Under the pieces are notes generated by a model. That model did no database searches. It worked only from the letters and a program-made list of their open reading frames with translations, and had not been told where the DNA came from. The position numbers were made by a program, and so were the translations under genes. Of a stretch of DNA of 64,000 bases, positions 1 to 11,747 are shown piece after piece. Every line of letters begins with the position of its first letter. Within the stretch, counting starts at the first letter, position 1. This DNA comes from Triglochin maritima (Eukaryota; Streptophyta; Magnoliopsida; Alismatales; Juncaginaceae), in assembly GCA_963682175.1 (NCBI GenBank), contig OY821789.1, positions 3,348,001 to 3,412,000 on the forward strand, read 5' to 3'.

Positions 1-539
1 CTGGAAAAAGCGACAAAATCAAAATCAAGGGATTTATACACAAAGGTGAAGAGAACTAAAACACACCAAAACTTAAAGAAAGAAAACACAAATGACACTG
101 TTTAGGTGCCCGTTCAATCCTTCGCATACCTCACTCGGGGTCATGAAGAAACTTAGGGCACCCTTAACGGGGGTGCCCCGCCCAAGCATCTTGGTCGGGC
201 GCCCGAGTGCACCCCCGTTAACGGGGCGGGCGCTTGCCCGGGCATTGGGTGTCCCGGGCAGACGCCCGGGGCGCCCTCGGGTGGGGAGCATGTGTCCCCC
301 CTATTCGTCGATTTTTTTAATTATTTAGTGGATGTTTTGTTATTAATGGATTGAGTATTTGTTATTAATGTTGGGTAATAATTTTTTACAAGTGACGAAG
401 ATTCAAAAAATTCCACAACCAACAATTTCAAGATCCAAAAAATTTTCAGGTGGCGCTGCCCCCTTGCCACCCTCGTCACCTCACCGGGGAGCGAGACCCC
501 CGAACGACCTGTCGAGGTGGTTTAATAGTATGGTCTTAT

Positions 540-670
540 ATCACGTGTGCACCTTAATCACGCTTCCACTGAGCAAACACGCGTGCAGTGTTTTGCCACG
601 CGTGCACTGTTTTCAATCACGTGTGCACTTTAATCACGCTTCCACTGAGTAAACACGCGTACACTGTTTT
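540..670 (+). repeat. Direct repeat of about 55 bp, two copies
   Basis: Two near-identical units, each starting ATCACGTGTGCAC and ending in an ACACGCGT-containing tail with GTTTT, lie at 540-594 and 616-670, joined by a 21-bp partial copy of the unit's tail. They sit immediately upstream of the transposase remnant, where the missing upstream part of its coding sequence would be expected. Confidence 0.75.
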
Positions 671-1165
671 AACTATGAGGTAAATGGTGTTCAATATGAT
701 ATGAAATACTATCTTACTGATGATATTTATCCACAGTGGGTGACCTTCATCCAATCCATCCTTCACCCTCACACCCCGAAGCACATATTGTTTGCTGAAG
801 TGCATGAGACAACGCGTAAAGACGTTGAATGCGCTTTCAGAGTGTTGCAAGCGAGGTTCGCGATCATCAGAAACCCGACTCTTGCCTGGAGCAAGGACGT
901 TTTGTCCAAAATAATGACAGCTTGTATCATCATGCATAACATGATAGTGGAGGACGAACGCGACTGTTACGTTAATTTTGGAGATATTCGCAAATTTATG
1001 GAATATCGTCCTGGAACTTCAGCTGAGGAAATGCCGTATTCGACCGATCGTATAGCGGATATTCACGAGTTTTTTTGTCAATCAAGATCGAGTGCGTGAC
1101 AGGAACCAACATTTGGATCTGAAAGACGATTTAATTGAGCATATATGACAACGCTACAGACGATG
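671..1165 (+). pseudogene. Transposase C-terminal fragment (PIF/Harbinger, DDE_Tnp_4-like)
   Basis: The frame from about 671 encodes a C-terminal piece of a plant Harbinger transposase. Typical blocks are YYLTDDIYPQW, then KDVECAFRVLQARFAI, where the Glu of the VEcAF block corresponds to the third acidic residue of the DDE catalytic triad, then IMTACIIMHNMIVEDER. The first two catalytic Asp regions are absent. The open frame stops at about 1097, but homologous coding resumes in another frame (RVRDRNQHLDLKDDLIEHI) before an in-frame stop near 1147. There is therefore at least one frameshift and a nonsense codon. The fragment lies inside the TIR-bounded element at 156-1595 and is inactive. Confidence 0.85.
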
Positions 1166-1598
1166 GGTGGTTTGAAAATCGATTAACGTAGTTGCTAATG
1201 TAGTATTTGAAAGTTTAGTTTATGTAATATGTATTGTTGTTTCTTAATTTTGAGTGTAATATTTCTTATTTCAGTTTATCTTAAATGTAATGTTGCTCCG
1301 TAATATTTAATAACAATTTCGTGATTTAGCAGTAATTATTAACAATATTTCGAGTTAAAATAGAATTGTAATGTTATTAGAATTATATAAAATGTAATTT
1401 GTTAAATGTTGTGTGAAAATTAAAATTGTTTAGTTAGGAAATGACGTGGAGGAAAGAGAGTGTAGGGTGAGTGGGGATAGCCTGGGCATGGGTAAAGTTT
1501 TCTTTTTGGTGAGCTAACGTGACAGAAAAAAAACTGATGTGACAGAGAGAGAGTGCAGGACGCCCGGGGTAGCCCGGACACTGTTATTTGTGCTCTTA

Positions 1599-2175
1599 GC
1601 TTCGCAAATGGGTGCAATACGTTAGCTCTCAAAATTTCACATATGATATATTTCATTTAGAAGTGAACGACAGTTTCTAATGGCTGCAAGCGCAGCAACA
1701 AACACAAGCGATTCGAACGACCATACAAGTGATACAACGCACAGGTTCGTCGATGGGCTATGCAAAAAAGTGCATTTTTTTAATAATTATTAACAAAAAA
1801 AGACGAATACACATAGGAAATGACGATTTCATACGTTTGAAAACTAAAGAAAATGTTTAAAAATCTATGAGAGTGCCCAATACGAAAAAACCCTGGAATA
1901 TCATACTCGAGCAATCCAGTGTACTAGATCAACACTCCAGAAGCCATATAGCCCTCACAGGTACAGCGATGCCCATATCCGGCATGATCAATACACAAAC
2001 AAGATTTACTTGCAATTTCAACAGTTTGAAAAGAAAATCTGAAAGCAAAAGAACGTCACCATCAAGGTCTACATATGTCGTTTTCATTATAGGACATAAT
2101 TTGTGCAGCTATTCCACCTTACCCTGCTGTGATTCTGTGAACCTGCGATAATTGGTGAGGCCACGTCTTCTGATA
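1599..2175. other. Intergenic sequence, no gene seen
   Basis: This stretch separates the Harbinger remnant from the duplicated gene fragments. From about 1860 it begins to resemble the 5690-5900 region of the second copy. No coding exon, RNA gene or transposon terminus could be supported. Confidence 0.4.
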
Positions 2176-2176
2176 A

Positions 2177-3874
2177 TGTTCATATGTAGATGTCCAATTG
2201 ATGGGGCCTTTGCCGCACGCTTTGCAGCTCAGGTTGCAATCCTGCATTCTGTTGCAGCAGAGGTGGTTGGGTTGCCAACTGATTCTGCTGTGGAACGTTC
2301 GATGTGGAAGGTGGATGCTTCAAGAGAAGCAATTTTTCATGAAGTGGTTCCTGCTCCCGGAGTACAAATGTAAAAGCTCTTGGAATGACGGAATCTACAT
2401 CGGTGGAGTTGCTACATTTTTTTGCCTCGGATGCAGACTCATCTGAAGTTTTTTTTCTGAGCAAGCTGAAGCTCGGTCGGTGCATTCTGAATATCAGCAA
2501 CTTCTTGCCTGTTTTGAAGAGTTTGAATAGACCTGAGCACCTATAGAGTGGAGACAACATCAGATGCCAATTTTATATCAATTCATTTGATACAGATAGT
2601 ATGTTAATCAGCATCATGTCGCCTATTATGTGGAATGTACACATGAAAACAGACAAAGGCATTCATCACTTGCACTCAAGGCAGCTATCTATAAAATAGG
2701 TAGTCAAGATATAAAAGAGAGAAGCTTTTGCTTGACAAATTCCTCAGTCATGGAGTAAATTCTAAACCCTGTTTTGCCATGATATATCCTTTAAGTACGC
2801 GTGTTTGCAACCATACACAATGCCTTACGTTCTGAGGAAATAATGAACAATGAGAAAATAAACCGATGTCAGAGTTAACCGTAATAGGGAGCTTCCTGTG
2901 GGGAGTCTAATATCTCAACCAACATCTATTTAATTAGTTAAATTACAGTTTATAAAGTTAATAATCCAGCATGGACAATATGTTCTGTGAAGAATCTTTT
3001 GCTTGAAGTAGTAACAACATAATGGACGTTTCTTCCTGGAGCTATTTCTATCAGAAATGACTAGATCCACACAAAACTTACTTCATGAAGATGGTTCTCG
3101 ATCGTCTCAAGGCTGGCACGTAATTCTTTCTTCCCACGTAATGTATGAGATTGATTTCTTTGCCTCATACGAATCGCTGGTCCACACTTTAAGACCTGTG
3201 AAACGAGAAAATATAAGACCCATCGAGCAAATTCATGTCAACTCATTTGATGCTGATTAACATAGTATATATACTCCTAAAGACAGGAAATAAGATTGAC
3301 TATTTATAGTTTTATACAGTGGTAGAAAGTATAGATATGAAAAAGTGTAGTATATTCCGATATTGCTCCTCTTTGAAGGGATGCAGATACAAATGACCAT
3401 TTTTTTTATTTTCATAATCCTAGTGATTCAACTAACAAAGACTGACATGCTTTACGGGGATTTTTTTTTCTTGTCCCATAGTATACCCACGACAATCCAA
3501 GTTCCTTAACGTAGCTATTAATGTTTTAAAACAGAATAAAATAAAAAGTGAATGGCAGGAACAACCAAATCAAGACAAGTTACCTGGCAGATTTGCACCT
3601 CGAGAAATTTAAGCGTTACATCTAGTTCTTTCTGATCACGAGACAGATCAGATTGAGCTCTCACAAATGCCCTTTCAAAAAAAGAACCATCTCTTTCCAT
3701 ACTTGATAACGCAGAAAGAAGGTCCTCAGTTATAGAGGAAGGATCATCACAATGCCTTTTCATGCACTTTTTGTCCTCAGTAATAGCAAGTTGCTTCTCG
3801 TTGTTTTCCTGTTGAGACTGCATACTTGGCACTAACCTTCCTGCACTTCTCCTTTGTGTTCTCTCATGGAAATC
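2177..3874 (-). pseudogene. Unidentified plant gene fragment, copy A (three exons visible)
   Basis: On the - strand three consecutive phase-0 exons can be read: 3874-3584 (97 codons, starting DFHERTQRRSAGRL), 3195-3082 (38 codons, starting VLKCGPAIRMRQRN) and from 2540 downward (starting VLRSIQTLQNRQEVADIQ). Splice sites are canonical (CAG acceptors, GTAAC and GTAAG donors). The third exon is knocked out of frame by an A run of eight. In the shifted frame it continues as QKTSDESASEAKK and is open to a stop near 2177. The protein is charged and probably helical, with no catalytic motif I recognise. No start exon is seen, so this is called a broken partial gene. The + strand open frame over 2197-2373 is its shadow. 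Confidence 0.55.
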
Positions 3875-3904
3875 CTGCATCATGAAAAGCAAGCAAGATG
3901 TCAA

Positions 3905-5149
3905 CTAAAATTAGCAAGCCCATCGGCCTTTTGGTCTATAGTCAACTAAAAACGAAGGAGAGCACACAAATAAACAAATCAGTTGTTTGTATTTAGCGAA
4001 GAGAGGGAGAAGAATCCAAGTCTCCCTAACAAACAAAAAAACTTGCAGCTAAACACCACTTCTCTTCAGCAACGGACTCAACCCGACCAACACTCAACTT
4101 AAATAAACATTAAAACACATCAAAACCACCTTCTCTAGCGAGTATAGTCTGACTGCTGTTGGACGTCCATTGTTCTTTAGAAGATAGGTCACACCGTCTG
4201 GGCCAAAGGGTTTCGGCCAATACCTATATGGTCGTTAAGTTTTTTGGAATATTTACCATAGCTAAAATACAGAATTGAAGCTAAGTCAATAGAGCGTTGA
4301 GCGTGACAGTCAAAAAAGTACAAGGCTTGCACTCAAAATGAACCTCACAGTAAAGGGAGAGAGTACAAGATACTGTTAATAATTATAACTTAAATAAGTT
4401 CCACATATGTTGAACTAAAAGTTGACTCAGAGACAATCAAACCCTTCAATTTAAGAAACAACATTGAACTCTGATTTTATACCGATCTAAAGATAAAAAA
4501 GTACTTACAATTCGATAACATAGGCCTGCCATAAGAAAACTTGAAGATAATGTTACCACTAAAGAACTTAATCCAAAAAGAATTTAAAAAATAAAAATGT
4601 ATCATAGTTTTGTCCGATGATAATAATGAACACATTACGTTTATTTAAAAAAAAACGTGAGGAGGATTTCTGTGCAAAAAAAAAAAACAGAAAAAGAAAG
4701 AAAGCACGACAAAAACTGATTGCAGTCTGTTTCATATGATGGCACATATAGGTTGAGTTGTCTTGTTATAAAGCTTAAATTTTATGAAAGTTCAGGTTAG
4801 TAGGGGCTAAAGGCACGTTACAATCTTTTCATAGGTTGATTATTTTCGACCACGCTCTGGTTCCATAGTAGGGAGATAAAATCATCTATAATATTTATAA
4901 GCTAATGTGATAACATTTATGAATATTTATGATCAAAGCTAATATCCCATAGTACTCTATAATATTTATAAGCAAATGGCACGGCAAATAAACGTGATCA
5001 GTGAACCTTGTGGGCAACACTGCCACATTACTTCGAAATTTTAAGAGAAAATGAGAATTCAGGAGAAAGGGCATTGCTCCTGATAAAAATCAATTGAAAT
5101 GATAAACGTTAGTAAAGAACTGATAAAAATCAATTGAAATATCCAACAA
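3905..5149. other. Intron-like or upstream part of copy A, no further exon recognised
   Basis: The sequence is AT-rich. Parts of it match the equivalent stretch of copy B (about 7620-8560). Near 4130-4190 a short block resembles 9470-9530 and might be a 5' exon or UTR of the duplicated gene, but no open frame supports that. Confidence 0.35.
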
Positions 5150-5467
5150 GAGATACATACAGAATATCATACTTAAAGAGGGCCAGCAGTGAGCCAGTGA
5201 CCCAAAAAGAATTGTCCCCATGATAAGCCATACAGTGGTTAAGAGGCACAACAGACCCACATGATCCCTAACCTTTCTACACAAACATCTTTAGAATGAA
5301 TTATTCTAAAGAGATATATCCAGAATATCATACTTAAAGAGGGCCGGCAGTGAGTCAGTGACCCAAAAAGAATCGTCCCCATGATAAGCCATACAGTGGT
5401 TAAGAGGCACAACAGACCCACATGATCTCTAACCTTTCTACATAAACATCTTTAGAATGAATTATTC
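5150..5467 (-). repeat. Local tandem duplication of about 160 bp
   Basis: Two adjacent units, about 5150-5305 and 5311-5467, are nearly identical, including 'cccatgataagccatacagtgg' split by small substitutions. On the - strand both units read a hydrophobic stretch containing LTTVWLIMGTILFGSL, which could be a duplicated membrane-helix exon. No flanking exons, start or matching family could be identified. Confidence 0.65.
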
Positions 5468-6085
5468 ACAACTTCTATAATTGAACCATTCCAAGAAAGG
5501 CCAACACCTTGACCCAATATCACTTTGTGGTGTCCTGGTATTGGGTTAGATATACTTCCTACTTAGTTTTGTAAATTAAAAACTTAAACGGCTAAACCCT
5601 AGAAATTAACTTAATTTTTTGTAGGAATTTGGGTTCATAATCTAAAAAAACTGTATAAAAATAGAACTACCAGTTCATAAAAAAGACTTCAATAATTTAA
5701 AAAAAAAACTCCGAAAGCAAAAGACCGTCATTGTCAAGGTCCGCTTACGATATCCTCATATGTCACATAATTGTGAAGAGGGGTGACTGAAGGCAGCGCT
5801 CTGCACGACCATGATGAGGCTGCTGTCGAGAAATGTGTGCAGATGACAATCTTCAAGTCAGAGAAATGGATGCCTGGGTAAGATTCTGACAATGGGGACT
5901 TCGCTGCATGTATAGCAGCTCAGGTTGCAATCCTGCATTCTGCTGAAGCACAGGTGGTTGAGTTGCCAACTGATTCTGCTGTGGAACGTTCGATGTGGAA
6001 GGTGGATGCTTCAAGAGAAGCTATTTTTCATGAAGTGGTTCCTGCGCCCGGAGTACAAATGTAAAAGCTCGTGGAATGACGTAAT

Positions 6086-7583
6086 CTACATCGGTGGAAT
6101 TGCTATGTTTTTTGCCTCGGATGCAGACTCATCTGGAAAAAAAAATTGAGCAAGCTGAAGCTCGGTTGGTGCATTCTGAATATCAGCAACTTCTTGCCTG
6201 TTTTGAAGAGTTTGAATAGACCTGAGCGCCTACAGAGTGGAGACAACATCAGATGCCAATTTTATAACAATTCATTTGATACATATAGTAAGTTAATCAG
6301 CATCCTGTACTGAGCTTACTATGTGGACTATAGACACAAAAATGGACAAACCCAAGGCAGCTATATATAAAGTAGGTAGTGTAGATAAAAATGTTTTTCC
6401 TTGACAAATGCCTCAGTCATGGACAGAAGCCTAAGCCCTATTTGACCATGATTTCCTTTAAGTATTTATCAACCACACAAGATGCTTTACATTCTGAGGA
6501 AATAATGAACAATGAGAAATCAACCAAGCACCTCCGTATCAAAGTGAACCATAATAGGGAGCTTCCTGCGGCGGATCTAATATTTGAACTACGTCTACTT
6601 AATTAGTTAAAGAACAATATATTTTTATTTCATAAGCAAAGTAAACGAAACAGCATGGATGAGTGCTCACTGAACAATCTTTTGCACGATGTAAGTAACT
6701 ACATAATCATGGATGTTTCTTTCTGCAGCCATTTCTATCAGAAATGACGATCCACACAAAAATTACTTCAAGAAGATGGCTCTCGATCGTCTCAAGCCTG
6801 ACATGTAATTCTTTCTTCCCACGTAATGTATGAGATTGATTTCTTTGCCTCATTCGAATCGCCGGTCCACACTTTAAGACCTGTAAAAGGAGAAAATATA
6901 AGACCCATTGAGCAAATTCATGTCAACTCATTTGATGCTTATTAACATGGTATAAATACTCCTAAAGACAGGAAATAAAACTTACTATTTATACAGAGGT
7001 AGAAGTATTAGTATAAATATGAAAAAGTGTAGGATATTCCGATATTGCCCCTTTTTGAAGGGATGCAGATACAAATGACCATTTTTTATATTCAAAATCC
7101 TAGTTATTCAACCAACGAAGACTGACATGCTTTACGGGGATTTTCTCTTGTCCGATAGTATCTCCATGATAATCGAAGTTTCTTATTGTAGCTATTAATG
7201 TTTGAAAACAGAATAAAATAAAAAAGTGAATGGTAGGAACAATGAAATAGAGACAAGTTACACCGATAAAAATAAAAATAAAGACAAGTTACCTGGCTGA
7301 TGTGCACCTCGAGAAATTTAAGCATGATATTTAGTTCTTTCTCATCATGTGGCAGATCAGATTGAGCTTTCACAAATGCCCTTTCAAAACGAGAGCCACA
7401 TCTTTCCATACCTGATAACGCAGAAAGAAGGTCCTTGGTTATATAGGAAGGACCATCAGAATGCTTTTTCATGCACTTTCTGTTCGCAGCGAGAGCATGC
7501 TGCTTCTTGTTGTCTTCCCGTTGAGACTTCATACTTGCCAGCAACCTTCCTGCACTTCTTCGTGTTCCGAACTCAAGGAAATC
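6086..7583 (-). pseudogene. Unidentified plant gene fragment, copy B (three exons visible)
   Basis: This copy repeats the exon structure of copy A: 7583-7293 (97 codons, DFLEFGTRRSAGRLLASMKS at its start), 6880-6767 (38 codons, VLKCGPAIRMRQRN) and 6229-6086 (ALRSIQTLQNRQEVADIQ and onward). The first two exons are exactly the same length as in copy A (291 and 114 nt), free of stops and with canonical splice sites. The third exon stays in frame through LAQFFFPDESASEAK, where copy A is frameshifted, but ends at a TAG (6088-6086) well before the end of the homologous stretch in copy A. The gene family was not recognised. Confidence 0.55.
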
Positions 7584-7624
7584 CTGCATTGGAACAAGTA
7601 AGAAGTCGACTGTCAAAATTGTAA

Positions 7625-9640
7625 GGCCAATTGGCCTTTTGACATGTAGTCAATTAAAACTGAAGGAGCACACAAGATCGCGTAACAATTGTTTGTATCC
7701 AGTGAAGAGAAATACAATGAGTGTCTATTTAGTGTTCAATTGACAAGTCTAAAACTGATACATGGAGCTGACACTAGAACAATAGACATCACATGGAACT
7801 TTTAAAAGTTTACTAAGGAGAACCAAGTCTCCCCAAAAGAAACAAAAAGTTGCAGTCAGTGGTGGATCCAGAAATAAACACAGAGTGGGCACCATTGACC
7901 TAAAATCAGTTGAAAGACAATGGTAGTATAAAAAATGACGTTCTTATTCAATATTAAAATTAACTGCGAGCCTTCATTTTCTTGTTGTATATGTAATTGT
8001 TATTGGCTACATTTCATGTTGCTTATAGAAAAAAATTGAACTACTACCTTGGAGGCTTGGACAAGGATGGAGGGTTGCTTGAAACAAGAAAGAGACTTTA
8101 ACTTGTACATACTAATATTAGAATGCAAATACATCCTGAACACAGTTATAATGATGTTAATGAGTATTGTTGATGAGCAAACAAAGCAATAAAAGGGGGG
8201 GGGGGGGGGGGGGGGGGGTGGGATGTGAAATTTTAGAATCTAGCTTGTTTCACATGATGGCACGTATAGAATTTTTAATGCCTAATTATATACATTTTTT
8301 TTCTAAAGTTCATGCTAATTCGGCTTTTAAGGCAAACTGTGCTTACATTCTTTTCATATGTGGATTATTTTTCAATACTATATATAATAAAAACAGCCTA
8401 TAATATTTTTTTAAATAATGACACGGCAAATAACACGATCAATGAATCTTGTGAGCGATAATGACAGACTAGTTTGATATTCTATGAAGAGAAAATGAAA
8501 ATTGAGGAAAAAGTGTCACACTTAATTCCTGCCAAGGGTTTGACCGAATAAGAAAATCCTTAAAAGTGGTGATTTGAATGATCAAAAACTAACTTCCGTG
8601 TGATAGGTAACTTGAAGTGCAGAAACTTTAATATTAGATAACTTCCCCCTCTTACCTCGGTTAAACCGTGACAAGTCATACAAAACTATACAACAAAAAA
8701 GAGAGAGTTCATTGAGTTCTAGTATACAGACTAATTTAAACCAATCAACAGTCATTGAGCAGAGTTTCTACAACTCAAAGATTTTTTTCAAACTGATCAC
8801 ATCCTAAGCATGAACAATTCATCGTTCGAGGAGCGAAAATATAAGGATAAACTTGAAGTTCATGAGCCCATCGGCCTTTTGATCTCACGTTAACTAAACT
8901 GACAGTGATCCTACAAGATAACAAAACAAATGTGTGTTTTTTCTAACTGGCAAAGAAAAAAATACAATCCGAGAGAGATGAGTGATGACTGCATAATTCA
9001 CTGTTTTTGCGCACATGAAAAGCATTTCTATTTGTCTTCTTCAAGCACTCCATATCAATTTGATATTCAATTGAAAACTCTAAAATCGATACCATAAAAT
9101 CCTATTCCTTTCCCATACACAGGATAAACATCTAGGAGCAGAAACACGAAACTTGGTTTGGACTTTGGACATTACGTGACTTTCCTATAGTGATTTGCAT
9201 CTTAAATATACTACAATGTTGCCAAATCATAAAAAGAACATATACGACTAACCATAATAAGATCAGAAAGAAGAACACGGAATTGGCACTACAACAATCA
9301 TCATCACATTACACTTCCCCTTGAAAATTTATAATTTTCTTTTGAACATTTCCACATTAGACATCTCGATCAGTTCGGGTTGTAGGTTTGTTGGGGGAGA
9401 GATGATAAGCATCACCAAAACTTTATTCCATTTTGTATACAAAATCACCAATCTTAACCATAACAAAATCAGAACACAACGAAAACACCTTCTGAGGAAT
9501 GTAGTGCTGATTCCCGTTGGACTTCTCCTCCGGGAGTCGATTTCCGGGTCTCGACTCCGTGAAGAAGGCGAGAAGATTGGGAAGAAGGACGAGGTTTGGG
9601 TTCGAGAATTGGGACTTCTCGCAAACCAGAATTTTGTTTT
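7625..9640. other. Upstream part of copy B, no gene assigned
   Basis: The sequence is AT-rich and shares blocks with 3905-5080. The 9480-9640 stretch is more GC-rich and resembles a leader or first exon on the - strand, but no ATG-initiated frame joins it to the downstream exons. Confidence 0.35.
8195..8218 (+). repeat. Poly(G) run of 24
   Basis: Twenty-four uninterrupted G residues follow AAAA. Such a tract is prone to sequencing and assembly length error and could form a G-quadruplex. Confidence 0.95.
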
Positions 9641-9646
9641 GATAAC

Positions 9647-10533
9647 GGGAGTTTTTGCTACGTTACGTCCAGTAAGTGTCCAAATTGATCATATGCACTT
9701 GTTTTTTTGGTATTGTCGCATATATATCTGATGAGCATCCAAATTGGCCAGATGTTAAGTCCTCATCTCGATGTTCAACAGTCGTTCCCCTTTGATCACG
9801 AGAACCTTTGCGCTTCAACTTACAAAGGAATTGTCAGATCAACCTCATTGTAGACACGTATTTGCCTAGTGGTCTCTGACGTGTGACGTGTCATTCCAGA
9901 GTCGTTCCAGGATCGAACGACCAGGTCTCATACGTGTTCGTGGGACTATAGTATTATTATATTATTAAATTAATCATTATTGTATTTATTATTTCTGATC
10001 AGTAAATGTAAATAAAAAAAAGAAAACTGGATCCGGAGTGATTCCAGAGCCGATCCAAAACAATTCCAGAGACGATCCAGAACGATTCCATAGAAGATCC
10101 GGAGTGATTCCAGAGTCGATCCAGATTGTCCAGAGTCGATCCAAATTGGTACCAGAGACGATCCAGACCGATTTCAGAGTCGATAAAGAGCGATTCCATA
10201 GACGATCCAGAGTGATGTCAGAGTCGATTCAGAGTGATTCGATGCAGAATGATTCTAGCACTGTAATGATTTCGTCATGATCTTAAATTAGTCTTAGTAA
10301 AAATTATTTGGCTACAGTCAATCCCAAATTACACGTCCTACAAAACGGATCACGAACCGATTCAGACGGCCTTTAACGGCACATTCACGACGTCTCTCTG
10401 GAGTGGGCCCACGAACGGCCCAAGTGCATTTGTGCAAATAGGATGCTTACCAGATGCATATACGGTAATACCGAAAAATCAGGTGCATATGACCAATTTG
10501 GATACTTACGGGGTGTACTGTAACAAAAACCCC
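9647..10533. mobile_element. Mutator-like element with TIRs of about 105 bp
   Basis: The left end from 9647 (GGGAGTTTTTGCTAC) and the reverse complement of the right end at 10533 (GGGGTTTTTGTTACAG) begin a long inverted repeat. It continues through blocks such as GTAAGTGTCCAAATTG (left) and GTAAGTATCCAAATTG (right) to about 9755 and 10430. Long TIRs and an interior of about 670 bp suggest a non-autonomous MULE. Flanking sequences TTTGATAAC and TTTATAATA could be a decayed 9-bp target duplication. No transposase is present. Confidence 0.65.
10030..10255 (+). repeat. 22-bp minisatellite (about 10 units)
   Basis: The unit is approximately GATCCAGAGTGATTCCAGAG plus TC. Ten consecutive copies are 20 or 22 bp long, with substitutions confined to a few positions. 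The array lies inside the MULE-like element. It keeps frames open on both strands, which explains the two spurious ORFs here. Confidence 0.9.
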
Positions 10534-11550
10534 TTTATAATATGCGCTGGAAAATATAATTCGTATGGCCCGTTGGATCAGAAAAAAAGTAACGGTCAGG
10601 ATATCGAGTTAGGTGTGAAGGTTTTTGTGGTCACGATTGAATTTGAAATGCTTGCTACATACGAAATATATTGTTTTTACATTTAATCCATCGTCAAGGC
10701 CCCGATCCAAGCCGATTACGCGGCCCACAGTCCCTATATTACGGATAATCAATAAATAAATAACGCTTAATTCCTGTGAAGTTTTGGTTCGTAACATTTT
10801 GCTTCTTTTCATCGATAATGTGTTTTTTTCTAACATATTTGCTGTTATTTTTTTATTTCTTTTGCATTGTTTTCAAAGACAAACACTAAATTAACATTTT
10901 GACAAATTTAGTTTTGGATTAACGTCATGTTTTGTTCAACTTTACGTTATATATGTTTTTAATGCGAAATATGTATAATTCAATGAATATGTAAATCCAA
11001 ACTTGCCATGAAGTCGGTGTTAGGAGTAATATTTCATAACATACAAAATAAATATATTGTGAAATTATATATTATTGATGACGACAAGTCAAAGCCTCAA
11101 ACTCTCAAAGTGTTACAAAACCGGGGAATTTTGAATGGTAAGCGTCACTATTTAAAATTCATGAGGTGTAAGTGAATTGGACCCATAACTTTCGGAGGAT
11201 TATCTTTAATGTACCATTCACTTCGACAAGTGAGAACACATACCATTAACCTTCGAGCTCATTTGTAGATTCTCAAAAAATGTTCCACACACTACAACAT
11301 TGTTCGTATTTTTCCAACCATATTATTACAAAACGTTGTTTTACCGCTTAGGCTAGTGTTACATCTTGTTAATTGCTAGCGTGTTTCAGATTCATTAAAT
11401 TCTGTGGTAATAATTAATTATTGGTTCACATTCAATTTTATTTCATTAAGCAATGCTCATAAATATATGATATATACATACAGTAATTCTTAATTATAGT
11501 TGCGACAATTTTTTAATTGAAACCAGTTAGATTGTTGGTGTCGCCTGGAC
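10534..11550. other. Intergenic, no gene seen
   Basis: AT-rich sequence between the MULE-like element and the UBP6 promoter. No coding exon or transposon end could be supported. Confidence 0.4.
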
Positions 11551-11558
11551 TCGAGTCC

Positions 11559-11664
11559 GGCCCAATCGGAAAATCTCGAGCCCATTTTTCTCGGCCCAAC
11601 AGTCTACCAAACCCACATCACCAATACGTCCTCCTTCCTTCCTTTCACCGCTTCCCTATAAATA
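11559..11664 (+). promoter_or_regulatory. UBP6 core promoter
   Basis: Two GGCCCAA-type boxes (11559-11566 and 11593-11600, site II/TGGGCY on the other strand) lie above a TATAAATA box at 11657-11664. The start codon is 84 bp below the TATA box, leaving a short C-rich leader. TGGGCY elements are common in promoters of plant housekeeping genes. Confidence 0.65.
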
Positions 11665-11747
11665 TCCACACGCCCTTCCTCTCTCCTATCCGTCGACGAC
11701 TCCGTCCGAACTCTGAACCCCTTCTGCTCCCGATCTCCGACGCCACC

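Larger units (their letters stand above)
156..1595. mobile_element. Degraded PIF/Harbinger-type DNA transposon
   Basis: The left end reads GGGCACCCTTAACGGGGGTG and the right end, reverse-complemented, reads GAGCACAAATAACAGTGTCC, an imperfect terminal inverted repeat. Both ends are flanked by TTA (153-155 and 1596-1598), the usual 3-bp target duplication of PIF/Harbinger elements. The interior carries the 3' part of a Harbinger-type transposase on the + strand. The subterminal 160-290 stretch is very GC-rich and self-complementary. At about 1.4 kb, with only a transposase fragment, the element cannot be autonomous. Confidence 0.7.
1860..9640. repeat. Diverged tandem duplication, two copies of about 3-4 kb
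   Basis: Blocks recur in the same order about 3.6-3.8 kb apart: 2200-2560 with 5910-6240, 3060-3200 with 6760-6885, 3580-3880 with 7290-7585, about 4735 with 8250, 4970-5080 with 8420-8510, and a short block near 4130 with 9480. The duplicated unit includes exons and intron-like sequence, so it arose by genomic duplication and not retroposition. The block with the phrase 'cccatcggccttttg' also occurs a third time near 8875, so smaller rearrangements followed. Both copies carry mutations relative to each other throughout. Confidence 0.7.

Noticed and set aside
701..1099. 132-codon ORF as an active transposase gene
   Set aside because: It lacks the first two catalytic Asp regions, is frameshifted near its 3' end and meets a stop soon after.
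2152..2446. + strand frames ending APGVQM, also present in the second copy (5925-6149)
   Set aside because: The - strand in the same interval continues two upstream exons in phase with canonical splice sites, so the + frames are taken as shadows preserved by recent duplication.
10030..10255. CRISPR-like regular repeat
   Set aside because: Units are contiguous without spacers and the genome is a plant nucleus.
9999..10280. Overlapping ORFs on both strands
   Set aside because: They are produced by the 22-bp minisatellite.
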